Assembly: GCF_019947135.1 (NCBI RefSeq)
Contig: NZ_JAGSHT010000013.1
Location: 124,001 to 188,000, forward strand
Direction of reading: 5' to 3'
From: Occultella gossypii
Lineage (GTDB): Bacteria > Actinomycetota > Actinomycetes > Actinomycetales > Beutenbergiaceae
Length of the DNA: 64,000 nt
The stretch's first letter is position 1, and every line of letters starts with the position of its first letter. The translations under genes were made by a program, and so were the position numbers. Below, in pieces: positions 52,046-59,984 of this stretch. The notes under the pieces were generated by a model. It was not told where the DNA came from. It searched no databases and worked only from the letters and a program-made list of their open reading frames with translations.

Positions 52046-53274
52046 ACCTCGAAGACATGCTCCGCAACGAGGCGCGCGCGAGCGCGCCCAACCCGCTGAC
52101 CTCCCGCACCGGTGAGCTCATCGCCGGGGTCAGGCGCCGCCGTCGGGCTCGCGCCGCCGGCGCCACGATGGCGAGCGTCGCCACCGTGGCCGCGATCGGC
52201 GTGATCGTGTGGCAGGTGAGCGACCTGGACCGGGACCCACTGCCGCCGGCCCAGCCGGTCGAGGTGTGCACGCTGACGATCGACGACCTCCTGCCGGACG
52301 GTGTCTCGTCCGCGGTGGCGTCCTCGACGATCGCGCCCGACGGGCAGGGACCGGCGGCGGTGGTCACGACCCTCTTGGAGAACCCAGACGACGGTGACTT
52401 CGACGTGCCGGTCAACTCGATCTCCTCCTACGCGGTGGACCCGGTGACCGGCGCGATCCGCGGGTACCACCTGGACGGCGAGTCGGCCGAATCGATCACC
52501 GTGCCGGCCGGCAACGCGGCCGACTGGTCGGCCACGTTCGAGTTCTCGGCGTGCGAGGGCGAGTCCCTCGCGGACGGCGACTACGAGCTGTACCAGGTCG
52601 GCTCCGTCGTGGATTCCGGACGGTGGGCCACGGACGCGGTCACGTTCTCGATCACGGACGGCGCGGTCGGCGCCACGGAGCCGGCCACCGAGGAGCCCAC
52701 GGACGAACCCTCGAACGAGCCCTCGAACGAACCCACTGACAACACGACCGATCCGGAGACCGAGGAGCCGCCCGACCCGGTCGACGCCCTCGAGCCGGCC
52801 CCGGTGTTCGAGCCGATGTGTGGCGACGCCTGGGCGCCGCCGACCATGAACACCGGCCTGGAGCTGACCGTCGAATGGCCGGACGGACCGTTCGTCTCCG
52901 ACCCGACCTCCGGCGACAACTCCATCTCCCTGGAGCCCACGGCCCGCAATGTCAGCTCGGAGTCGGTCGCGCACGGGGTCTACACCTGGACGGTCGTCGT
53001 CCGGGACGGCGTGGTCGTCTCCCCCGAGTATCTCGGCAGTGACGACACCCGCGATCTCGCCCTCGGACCGGACGAGACGCAGGCCTTCAACGCCGGACAC
53101 TCGCTCGGGGACTTCTGCGCACCGGGCTGGTCCCCGTCGGTCCCGCTGGAGCCGCTGGACCCGGGCCAGTACGAGGTGTACGTGATGCTCATGGATCTGG
53201 ACCTGTACTGGAGCGACGGCACCCGCAACATCCTGGCCATCGCCCCGGCCGGCGCCATCGACATCACCAACTGA
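52042..53274 (+). CDS. Single-pass membrane protein paired with sigma factor, two ectodomains (copy 1)
   Basis: 410 residues. A short cytoplasmic N-terminus with an Arg-rich stretch (RRRRRARAAG), a transmembrane helix at 40-59, then a large outside part: a first beta domain (about 70-215) and, after a Glu/Pro/Thr linker (EEPTDEPSNEPSNEPTD), a second (about 255-405). Each has two Cys, possibly a disulphide. The second resembles a BsuPI-type Ig fold (VYTWTVVVRDGVVVS ... LDPGQYEVYV). It is coupled to the sigma gene and so could be its anti-sigma or sensor, but no HxxxCxxC zinc motif is present. Confidence 0.6.
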   Translation: MNLEDMLRNEARASAPNPLTSRTGELIAGVRRRRRARAAGATMASVATVAAIGVIVWQVSDLDRDPLPPAQPVEVCTLTIDDLLPDGVSSAVASSTIAPDGQGPAAVVTTLLENPDDGDFDVPVNSISSYAVDPVTGAIRGYHLDGESAESITVPAGNAADWSATFEFSACEGESLADGDYELYQVGSVVDSGRWATDAVTFSITDGAVGATEPATEEPTDEPSNEPSNEPTDNTTDPETEEPPDPVDALEPAPVFEPMCGDAWAPPTMNTGLELTVEWPDGPFVSDPTSGDNSISLEPTARNVSSESVAHGVYTWTVVVRDGVVVSPEYLGSDDTRDLALGPDETQAFNAGHSLGDFCAPGWSPSVPLEPLDPGQYEVYVMLMDLDLYWSDGTRNILAIAPAGAIDITN

Positions 53275-53347
53275 CGCCGGCCGCCTCCCCGGCACGCGCA
53301 CGAGCTCGCTCACACCCACCAGGTGTGGGCGAGGTCGTGCGCACCGG

Positions 53348-53387
53348 CGTGCCCGGGGTTACCCAACCGTGCCCGGGGTTACCCAAC
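53348..53387 (+). repeat. Perfect 20-bp tandem duplication upstream of sigma copy 2
   Basis: CGTGCCCGGGGTTACCCAAC occurs twice without a gap, 59 bases before the second sigma start. It could be a repeated binding site or a recent slip duplication. It contains GGGGTTACCC, an imperfect palindrome. Confidence 0.75.
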
Positions 53388-53445
53388 GATTCGGGGGTGC
53401 GGTGCGTCATCATGAGTAGAGGCGCCCAAGGTGACGAGGTGGGTG

Positions 53446-54084
53446 ATGAACGGCGAGGATGCCCTGACCGAACTGGTCCGCGAGCGCGGCACGGCTCTGC
53501 TGCGGTACGCCTCGCTCCTGGTCGGTGAGCGGCGCGGCGCCGAGGACCTCGTCCAGGACGCGCTCGTCAAGGTGTTCGCGGGAACGCGCCGCCCGCGTGA
53601 GATCGAGGACGTCGAGGCGTACGTGCGCCGGGCTATCCTCAGCCTCTACCTGGACTCCTACCGGCGACACCGGCGCTGGGCCAAGGTGCGGCACCTGTTC
53701 GTGGTGCCCGAGGGCGTCGCGTCGGAGCCCGACGGCGTCGTGTCGGCCCGCGTGGACGTCATCGCCGCGCTGCGCACCCTGAGCCCGCGCGAGCGCGCGT
53801 GCGTGGTGCTGCGCTACTACGTGGATCTGAGCGTCCCGCAGATCGCCGACGAGCTCGGGATCGCCCAGGGCACGGTGAAGCGGTACCTGAGCGACGCCAA
53901 CGCCGCGCTTGCTGAGCAGCTGGGCAGGCCACGCGGGACGGGCCGGCCGGCCGCCGCCGAATCCGGACCGCGAGCCGAGTCCGCGTCCGCGTCGAACCCG
54001 CTCGACCGACTGGCCGAGGCCGAGGCGGCCGGGCGCCATCGGGCCGAGCCGCTGCCCACCACCGCCGGGGAGGCGACGTCATGA
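53446..54084 (+). CDS. SigE-family RNA polymerase sigma factor (copy 2)
   Basis: 212 residues from ATG 53446, preceded by GAGGT. An in-frame GTG 15 bases upstream is less likely. Region 2: RYASLLVGERRGAEDLVQDALVKVF; region 4: LSPRERACVVLRYYVDLSVPQIADELGIAQGTVKRYLSDA, very close to copy 1. A Pro/Ala-rich C-terminal tail of about 50 residues is missing in copy 1. The stop overlaps the next ATG. Confidence 0.9.
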   Translation: MNGEDALTELVRERGTALLRYASLLVGERRGAEDLVQDALVKVFAGTRRPREIEDVEAYVRRAILSLYLDSYRRHRRWAKVRHLFVVPEGVASEPDGVVSARVDVIAALRTLSPRERACVVLRYYVDLSVPQIADELGIAQGTVKRYLSDANAALAEQLGRPRGTGRPAAAESGPRAESASASNPLDRLAEAEAAGRHRAEPLPTTAGEATS

Positions 54085-55430
54085 ACCTCAGCGAGCTGCT
54101 CGGGGACTCGGCCAGCGAGGTGGTGCCCGAGCCGGAGCCGATGGCTGCGCACCTGGGCACCATCCGCCGTCGGGTCCGCCGCCGTCGCACCCTGAACCGG
54201 GCCGGCTCCGGGGCAGTCGGCACGCTGTGCGTGGCCGGACTCGTCGCCGCGGGCGTGCTCACCTGGCAGAACAGCCGGCCCACCTGGGTGCTCGGCCCCA
54301 CGTCGGAGGCCTTCGCGGCCTGCGGTCTGAGCGCTCCGGACGCCGTCGAGTTGCCGCAGGCCATGATCGAGGCCGACGCCTGGCTGGCGGCGAGCAGCCC
54401 GACGGTCGCGACGTCCGACGCACCGCGGATCGATGTGATCACCCACCTCACCAACATCGACGACACCGACTTCACGACGCCCGCCGCGGGTACCGACGTG
54501 CTGCTGCTCGACCCGGACACCGGTCTGGTGGTGGGAGTCGGTGTACCGGGCCCCGGGGCGACGTCCGCCGATGCGGCCGAGCTGCCCGTCGGCGGCTCCG
54601 CATCGGTGCTCGCGCGGGTGTCGCTGGTCTCGTGCGGCGGCAGCGGCGTGGCCCGCGGCGCACCGGTGCCGGACGGCACCTACCACCTGGCCACCACGGA
54701 CGCCCTGAGTGACGCGGTCGGGACCTCGCCGGACGGGACCAGCGACGGGACAGACGGCACAGACGCGCCGGTAGCGGCTTGGCTCGCGGGTGGTCCGCCG
54801 CTGCTGATCTCGGGCGGCGTGGCGACGGTGCCCGACGGGGACGGTGGCGGCCCGACGCCGGACCCCGAGGACGATGGCGGCACGACGTCGGAACCGGAGG
54901 AAGGCGCCACGGTGGCCTTCACGCCGGTCTGCGGCGCAATGATCCCGGCGGCCCCGGAGAACCCGATGTGGCTCACCGTCGGCACCGATACCGGTCCGCA
55001 CCTGCCCAGCACCGACGCCGACGCGGGCCCCGGAAGTTCCAGCGGCATCACGCTGGACCTGACTCTCGGCTCGCTTGCTGACGTCAGCCTGGACGGCACG
55101 CTGTCCGAGGTCACCACCGTCATCACGGACCTCGACGGCGTAGTGGTGGAGCACTGGACGGCCGACGGCGAGCTGCCCTTCGAGGTCGCTGCCGACGGAC
55201 AACTGACGCTCTCAGGCGCGGCCTGGCACCCGCTCACCGCCGCCTGCGCGGGCGATCCCGAGGGGCCGATCGCGGACGGCGACTACCGCCTCTTCGTGGG
55301 CATGTCCCTGATCGCCGACGGCGCCGGGTTCGAGCACACCGCATCCTGGCTGCTGCTCAGCGCACCCCTGGACGTCACGATCGATGGAGGTGCGCTGACG
55401 GTCACCGCGGGGATGCAGGAGACACCTTAG
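54081..55430 (+). CDS. Single-pass membrane protein paired with sigma factor, two ectodomains (copy 2)
   Basis: 449 residues, same architecture as the gene at 52042: short N-terminus (MNLSELLGD versus MNLEDMLRN), Arg-rich stretch, transmembrane helix at 41-62, then two beta-rich outside domains separated by an Asp/Glu/Gly/Pro/Thr linker (PDGDGGGPTPDPEDDGG). Each domain again has two Cys and ends with a DGxYxL strand. Sequence identity to copy 1 is low outside the membrane part, so the duplication is old. Presumed regulator or signal receptor of its sigma factor; the ligand is unknown. Confidence 0.6.
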   Translation: MNLSELLGDSASEVVPEPEPMAAHLGTIRRRVRRRRTLNRAGSGAVGTLCVAGLVAAGVLTWQNSRPTWVLGPTSEAFAACGLSAPDAVELPQAMIEADAWLAASSPTVATSDAPRIDVITHLTNIDDTDFTTPAAGTDVLLLDPDTGLVVGVGVPGPGATSADAAELPVGGSASVLARVSLVSCGGSGVARGAPVPDGTYHLATTDALSDAVGTSPDGTSDGTDGTDAPVAAWLAGGPPLLISGGVATVPDGDGGGPTPDPEDDGGTTSEPEEGATVAFTPVCGAMIPAAPENPMWLTVGTDTGPHLPSTDADAGPGSSSGITLDLTLGSLADVSLDGTLSEVTTVITDLDGVVVEHWTADGELPFEVAADGQLTLSGAAWHPLTAACAGDPEGPIADGDYRLFVGMSLIADGAGFEHTASWLLLSAPLDVTIDGGALTVTAGMQETP

Positions 55431-55464
55431 AACAGGACATTTGCGCAGGTCAGACCCTGTTACT

Positions 55465-55476
55465 TAACGGGCGTTA
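55465..55476 (+). promoter_or_regulatory. Palindromic operator candidate before the ABC transporter
   Basis: TAACGGGCGTTA: perfect TAACG/CGTTA arms with a 2-base centre. It overlaps a possible -35 TTAGAC (55474-55479), with CTAGCG 17 bases later. The form fits TetR- or LacI-type operators, and a TetR gene lies at 59269. The link is inference. Confidence 0.45.
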
Positions 55477-55545
55477 GACAAAATCGAAGATCGGGACTAG
55501 CGTTCTCGGACGTCGGCAGAGTCGCCACGTCCAAGGAGAACCCCA

Positions 55546-57237
55546 ATGTCGCAGGCCCCGATCCACGTCCCCCTCACCCGCCGCGGTTTCCTCACCGTGG
55601 CCGGCGTCACGACCGCCGGTGTCGCCCTCGCCTCGTGCTCGTCCGGCGGTGGCGGCGGCAACCGCTCCGACCCGCGTGACGCCGTCGAGCTGGAACTGCC
55701 CACCTACGTGGCGCCCCCCGAGATCCCCGGCGGCCTGGTCAGCGAGGTGGAGGGCATGCCCGCGATCTACACCCAGCCGATCTCCGAGTACACCGACTCC
55801 GTGACCGAGGTGCCGCTCTCCGGCGGTGCAGTCACCACGTTCCAGGTGCTCTGGGGCGCCCCGCCGCAGGACGCGCCCGCCAACGAGTACTGGGTGAGCC
55901 TGAACGAGCGACTCGGCGGGGAGTTCAAGCCGACCCTGGTGGCGTTCGACACCTACAACGAGAAGATGGCAACCACCATCGCCTCCGGGGAGATCCCGGA
56001 CCTGTCCTTCGTGCAGGACACGAACGCCGTGGCCGCGCAGGCCATCGGCGACGGCGTGTTCGCGGACCTGTCCGAGGTGCTCGCCGGGGACGGCATCCTG
56101 CAGTGGCCGAACCTGGCGAACGTCGCCTCCAACGCGTGGACGGCGTCGGCCAAGAACGGGCACATCTTCGGCATCCCGAACGAGGACCCGTACCTGACGA
56201 ACTTCCCCGCGATCCGGTACGACCTGATGGCCGCCGCGGGACACGACGCGATCCCGGCCGACGCGGACGGCTACCTGCAGATGATGAGCGACATCGCCGC
56301 GCTCGGGTCCGTCAACGGCAAGCAGCACTGGGGCATCGCCGCGTTCGACGGCAAGGCCCAGTCCTACGTGGAGTGGATGTTCCGGGCCGGCACCACCTGG
56401 CAGGTCGACGACGCCGGCAAGGTCGTGAACATCATCGAGACCGACGCCTACGCCGACGTCCTCGCGTTCCACAACAGCATGTGGAACGCCGGCGTCTACC
56501 ACCCGGATGCCCTGGCCCTGGCGACCCAGGGCAACCAGGCCGCCGAACTGTTCACGAACGGCCAGGTGGCGCTCACGGTGGACTCCTTCAACGGGTTCTT
56601 CGGGGCCGGGATCTTCCGGGACACCGTCGACATCACCCCCGGCGCGGCGCCCGGCCTGTTCGTCCCGCCCGCGTTCGACGGCGGCGACCTGCTGATCCAG
56701 CGCAACGACGGCTACTGGGGCATGGTCGCGATCTCCGCGAAGGCGGCCGAGGACCCGGAGCGTCTCGCCGAGCTGCTCAACGTCATCAACTACTGGCGCG
56801 CCCCGGACGGTAGTTCCGAGGCCCTCTTCATCCACACCGGTCTGGAGGGCTACAACTTCGAGTTCGGCGCGGACAACGAGATCGTCGACCTCGGCGACGA
56901 AGCCGCGAACGCGGACCGGGCGGCCCTGCAGTGGCTGGGCGCCTTCAAGTCGCCGTCGTTCAACATCCCGGCGAACGCGCTGGAGTTCGTGGACAACTTC
57001 CGCGAGAGCGTCGAGGTGCTGATCGCGGCGACCGTGCCGAGCCCCGTGGTCGGGATCTACAACGAGCCGGCCGTGGAGAACGGGTCCCGGATGTCCGAGG
57101 TGGACACCGACTACCGCGGCGGGATCGTCTCCGGCCGGATGGACCTGAGCGCGATCGAGGAGTACCGCGAGGCGTGGCGGTCCGCCGGTGGCGACGCCGT
57201 CCGGGACGCCTACCAGGCCGCGCTCGACGAGGCCTGA
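55546..57237 (+). CDS. ABC transporter substrate-binding lipoprotein (oligosaccharide)
   Basis: 563 residues. N-terminus LTRRGFLTVAGVTTAGVALASC: a Tat motif (TRRGFL) followed by a lipobox with Cys31, so it is exported folded and anchored. The rest is a type 2 periplasmic-binding fold (TTFQVLWGAPPQDAPAN, EYWVSLNERLGGEFKP, IPDLSFVQDTN, HNSMWNAGVYHPDAL). Length over 500 is typical for the LipO/YtcQ type that binds oligosaccharides such as pectin or xylan fragments. It begins a three-gene operon with the permeases. Confidence 0.9.
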   Translation: MSQAPIHVPLTRRGFLTVAGVTTAGVALASCSSGGGGGNRSDPRDAVELELPTYVAPPEIPGGLVSEVEGMPAIYTQPISEYTDSVTEVPLSGGAVTTFQVLWGAPPQDAPANEYWVSLNERLGGEFKPTLVAFDTYNEKMATTIASGEIPDLSFVQDTNAVAAQAIGDGVFADLSEVLAGDGILQWPNLANVASNAWTASAKNGHIFGIPNEDPYLTNFPAIRYDLMAAAGHDAIPADADGYLQMMSDIAALGSVNGKQHWGIAAFDGKAQSYVEWMFRAGTTWQVDDAGKVVNIIETDAYADVLAFHNSMWNAGVYHPDALALATQGNQAAELFTNGQVALTVDSFNGFFGAGIFRDTVDITPGAAPGLFVPPAFDGGDLLIQRNDGYWGMVAISAKAAEDPERLAELLNVINYWRAPDGSSEALFIHTGLEGYNFEFGADNEIVDLGDEAANADRAALQWLGAFKSPSFNIPANALEFVDNFRESVEVLIAATVPSPVVGIYNEPAVENGSRMSEVDTDYRGGIVSGRMDLSAIEEYREAWRSAGGDAVRDAYQAALDEA

Positions 57238-57241
57238 GCCG

Positions 57242-58327
57242 GTGGCAGTCAACGCACGCACGTCGGCCTCGGACCGGCCCGGTGGCGTGGTGGAGACCGC
57301 GGGGGCCGGCGTGCTCGGCGGGAAGGACGCGCGCCCTGCGGGGTCGACGGGCGGGCGCGACGGCAACCCTGGCGGCCCGCGCGGGGGCGGCCCCGGCCGC
57401 GCTCGTGGCCGGGACGCGCGAGGGCGGGCCACCACCTGGACGCGGATGAAACGCGAGCGGGCCACCTACCTGTTCATCGTGCCCGGTCTGCTGTTCTTCC
57501 TGATCTTCGCCTACCTGCCGCTCGCCGGGAACGTGGTCGCGTTCCAGGACTACTCCCCGTACTGGGGCATCGGCGGCTCGGAGTGGGTGGGGCTGGAGAA
57601 CTTCGCCGCGATGTTCAACGACCCCCAGTTCATGCGGGCGCTGACGAACACCCTGGTGATCTCGTTCCTGCAGATCGTGTTCGCCTTCCCGGCCCCGATC
57701 CTGCTCGCGCTGCTGCTGAACTCGCTCATCTCGGAGCGGATCAAGCGGGTGGTGCAGTCGATCGTGTACCTGCCGCACTTCATCTCCTGGGTGATCGTGA
57801 TCGCGATCTGGCAGCAGGTCCTCGGCGGGGCCGGCCCGGTGGCGGAGCTGTTCTCCGCCATCGGCATCGACGGCGTGAACATCATGTCCGACCCGGACAC
57901 GTTCAAGGCGCTGGTGGTCTCCCAGGTGATCTGGAAGGACATCGGCTGGGGCACGATCATCTTCTTCGCCGCCATCACCTCGATCCCGAACGAGCTGTAC
58001 GAGGCGGCCGCCGTCGACGGCGCCGGGTCGATGCGGCGCACCTGGCACGTCACCCTGCCCGGACTGGTGCCGGTGATCACGCTGCTGCTCATCCTGACGA
58101 TCGGGAACGTGCTCACCGTCGGCTTCGAGCAGCTGCTGCTGCAGCAGCCCGCCGTCGGGTCCGCGGCCGCGGAGGTCCTGGACACGTTCGTCTACTACCG
58201 CGGCATCGCGGGCGGCGACTGGGGCCTGTCCACGGCCGCCGGTCTGTTCAAGGGCGTGATCGGCACCATCCTGGTCATCGCCGCCAACAAGTTCGCCAAG
58301 CGACTCGGCACGGAAGGACTGTTCTGA
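57242..58327 (+). CDS. ABC transporter permease (LplB-type)
   Basis: 361 residues from GTG 57242, four bases after the binding-protein stop. An unusual Gly/Arg-rich, unstructured N-terminus of about 60 residues precedes the first membrane helix (YLFIVPGLLFFLIFAYLPL). Six helices and the ATPase-docking EAA loop EAAAVDGAGSMRRTWHVTLPGL. The family (LplB/PotB-like) imports oligosaccharides together with YtcP-type partners. The stop overlaps the start of the second permease as TGATG. Confidence 0.92.
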   Translation: MAVNARTSASDRPGGVVETAGAGVLGGKDARPAGSTGGRDGNPGGPRGGGPGRARGRDARGRATTWTRMKRERATYLFIVPGLLFFLIFAYLPLAGNVVAFQDYSPYWGIGGSEWVGLENFAAMFNDPQFMRALTNTLVISFLQIVFAFPAPILLALLLNSLISERIKRVVQSIVYLPHFISWVIVIAIWQQVLGGAGPVAELFSAIGIDGVNIMSDPDTFKALVVSQVIWKDIGWGTIIFFAAITSIPNELYEAAAVDGAGSMRRTWHVTLPGLVPVITLLLILTIGNVLTVGFEQLLLQQPAVGSAAAEVLDTFVYYRGIAGGDWGLSTAAGLFKGVIGTILVIAANKFAKRLGTEGLF

Positions 58328-59262
58328 TGGCGGCCCTGCTCCCCACCGCTACGCCCACGAGGGGACCTCAGGACCGGCGCCGGTACCCGAGCCGCCCCGT
58401 CTGGATGGGAGTCCCGTCCAAGCCCATCCAGGCGGCCAAGGTCGTCACGATCGCGTTCATCGTCCTCGTGATGCTGTACCCGTTCGTGTACGTGATCGCG
58501 ATGAGTTTCGCCTCCCGCGAGGCCGCCGCGTCCGGCGGCCTGTTCCCGACGTCGTTCTCCCTCGACGCCTACCGCTCCATCCTCGGCGGGGACGTGGTCA
58601 CCCGGGCGATGCTGGTCTCGATCGGGATCACCGCCGTCGGCACCACCCTGTCGATGATCTTCACGACCACCCTCGCCTATGGACTGATGCGCACCCGGGA
58701 CGTGCCCGGCGCGAAGTTCGTACTCGTGCTGGTGCTGTGCACCATGCTGTTCGGGGCCGGGATCATCCCGAACTACCTGCTGGTCCGCTCCCTGGGGATG
58801 CTGGACTCGTACTGGTCGCTGATCATCCCGGGCCTGATCTCGGCGTTCAACATGGTGGTGGTCCGGAACTTCTTCATGGGCCTACCCTCCGAACTGCTCG
58901 AGTCGGCCCGCCTCGACGGCGCGAGCGACCTGCGCATCTTCACCCAGATCGTGCTGCCGCTGTCCAAGGCGGTGCTCGCGGTGATCGCGCTGTTCTACGC
59001 CGTCGGGTACTGGAATGCGTTCTTCAACGCGATGATCTACCTCAACGACACCACGAAGTGGCCGATCCAAGTGGTCCTGAACCAGTACGTGGTGCAGGGC
59101 TCGGCGCTGACCTCGATCCAGGCACCGGACCAGCCGCCGCCCCCGGGGCAGACGCTGCAGATGGCGGTCATCGTGGTGGCCACGATCCCGATCCTGCTGC
59201 TCTACCCGTTCGCGCAGCGGTACTTCACGAAGGGCGTGCTCACGGGCGCCATCAAGGGCTGA
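58327..59262 (+). CDS. ABC transporter permease (LplC/YtcP-type)
   Basis: 311 residues, six transmembrane helices; first helix ITFIVLVMLYPFVYVIAMSF-like near 40-60. The docking loop is ESARLDGASDLRIFTQIVLPLSK. The Pro-rich DQPPPPGQTLQMAVIVVATIPILLLYPFAQRYFTKG C-terminus is typical of YtcP. Translation is coupled to the first permease. No ATPase gene follows; the ATPase is probably a shared MsiK-type protein encoded elsewhere, as is usual for this transporter class in actinobacteria. The convergent TetR gene ends 6 bases away. Confidence 0.92.
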   Translation: MAALLPTATPTRGPQDRRRYPSRPVWMGVPSKPIQAAKVVTIAFIVLVMLYPFVYVIAMSFASREAAASGGLFPTSFSLDAYRSILGGDVVTRAMLVSIGITAVGTTLSMIFTTTLAYGLMRTRDVPGAKFVLVLVLCTMLFGAGIIPNYLLVRSLGMLDSYWSLIIPGLISAFNMVVVRNFFMGLPSELLESARLDGASDLRIFTQIVLPLSKAVLAVIALFYAVGYWNAFFNAMIYLNDTTKWPIQVVLNQYVVQGSALTSIQAPDQPPPPGQTLQMAVIVVATIPILLLYPFAQRYFTKGVLTGAIKG

Positions 59263-59268
59263 CCGGCG

Positions 59269-59910
59269 TCAGTCCTCGTCCGGGGCCAGCGCGGCGATCA
59301 ACGCATCGATCGTCCGCCTGGTCACTGCCTCCATGTCCACCGTCCCGGGAGCGAGCAACCATTGGATCTGCAACCCGTCCATCACCGCGATGATCGCCGT
59401 GGCCGTCTCGGCGATGTCCGCGTCGTCGCGGAGCTCGCCGATGTCCCGGGCGTCGGCGAGCGCCTCGGTGACCATGGCGCGCAGCCCGTCGTAGCGCGCC
59501 CGGAACCACTCCTGCGCCGGGTGGTCGGTGGTCACCGACTCCGCGGACAGCACCGTGTACAGCTGCGTGATGCCGGGCCGGGTGGCGTTCCGGGCGGCGG
59601 TGTCGACGAGGTGGTGCAGGAACTCCAGGCCGCGCAGGCCGTGGCCGTGCCCGGCCTCCTCGATGTCCGCCATGTCCCGGTGGTGCAGGAGCTCGGTGAG
59701 CAGCTGGTCCTTGCTCTTGAAGTGGTGCAGGATCCCGGCCGCGGAGATGCCGACCTCGTCGGCGATCTCGGCCAGGGACGCGTTGTAGAAGCCCCGGGTG
59801 GCGAACGTCTGCGAGGCCACCTCGAGGATCTCCTGCCGGCGGCGCCTGGTGCGCTGCTTCTGCACCCCGTCCGCACGGGCGGACGCCGCCACGTCCGGAT
59901 CGATTCCCAT
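59269..59910 (-). CDS. TetR-family transcription regulator
   Basis: 213 residues. N-terminal HTH: RRRRQEILEVASQTFATRGFYNASLAEIADEVGISAAGILHHFKSKDQLLTELL is a full TetR DNA-binding domain. The C-terminal ligand domain (LEFLHHLVDTAARNATRPGITQLYTVLSAE, WFRARYDGLRAMVTEAL) is of the beta-glucoside/xylan-associated TetR_C type. It lies between the convergent permease and the divergent GH3 gene. It probably represses one or both operons in the absence of an oligosaccharide; ATG 59910 is used, with upstream in-frame alternatives up to 59961. Confidence 0.88.
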   Translation of the reverse strand: MGIDPDVAASARADGVQKQRTRRRRQEILEVASQTFATRGFYNASLAEIADEVGISAAGILHHFKSKDQLLTELLHHRDMADIEEAGHGHGLRGLEFLHHLVDTAARNATRPGITQLYTVLSAESVTTDHPAQEWFRARYDGLRAMVTEALADARDIGELRDDADIAETATAIIAVMDGLQIQWLLAPGTVDMEAVTRRTIDALIAALAPDED

Positions 59911-59984
59911 GTCGGCGACTGTAGACGACTTCTCCGGCCCGTCCGGCCCACTCGAAACCACCCCGTAGCAACGATCGGATCTCG

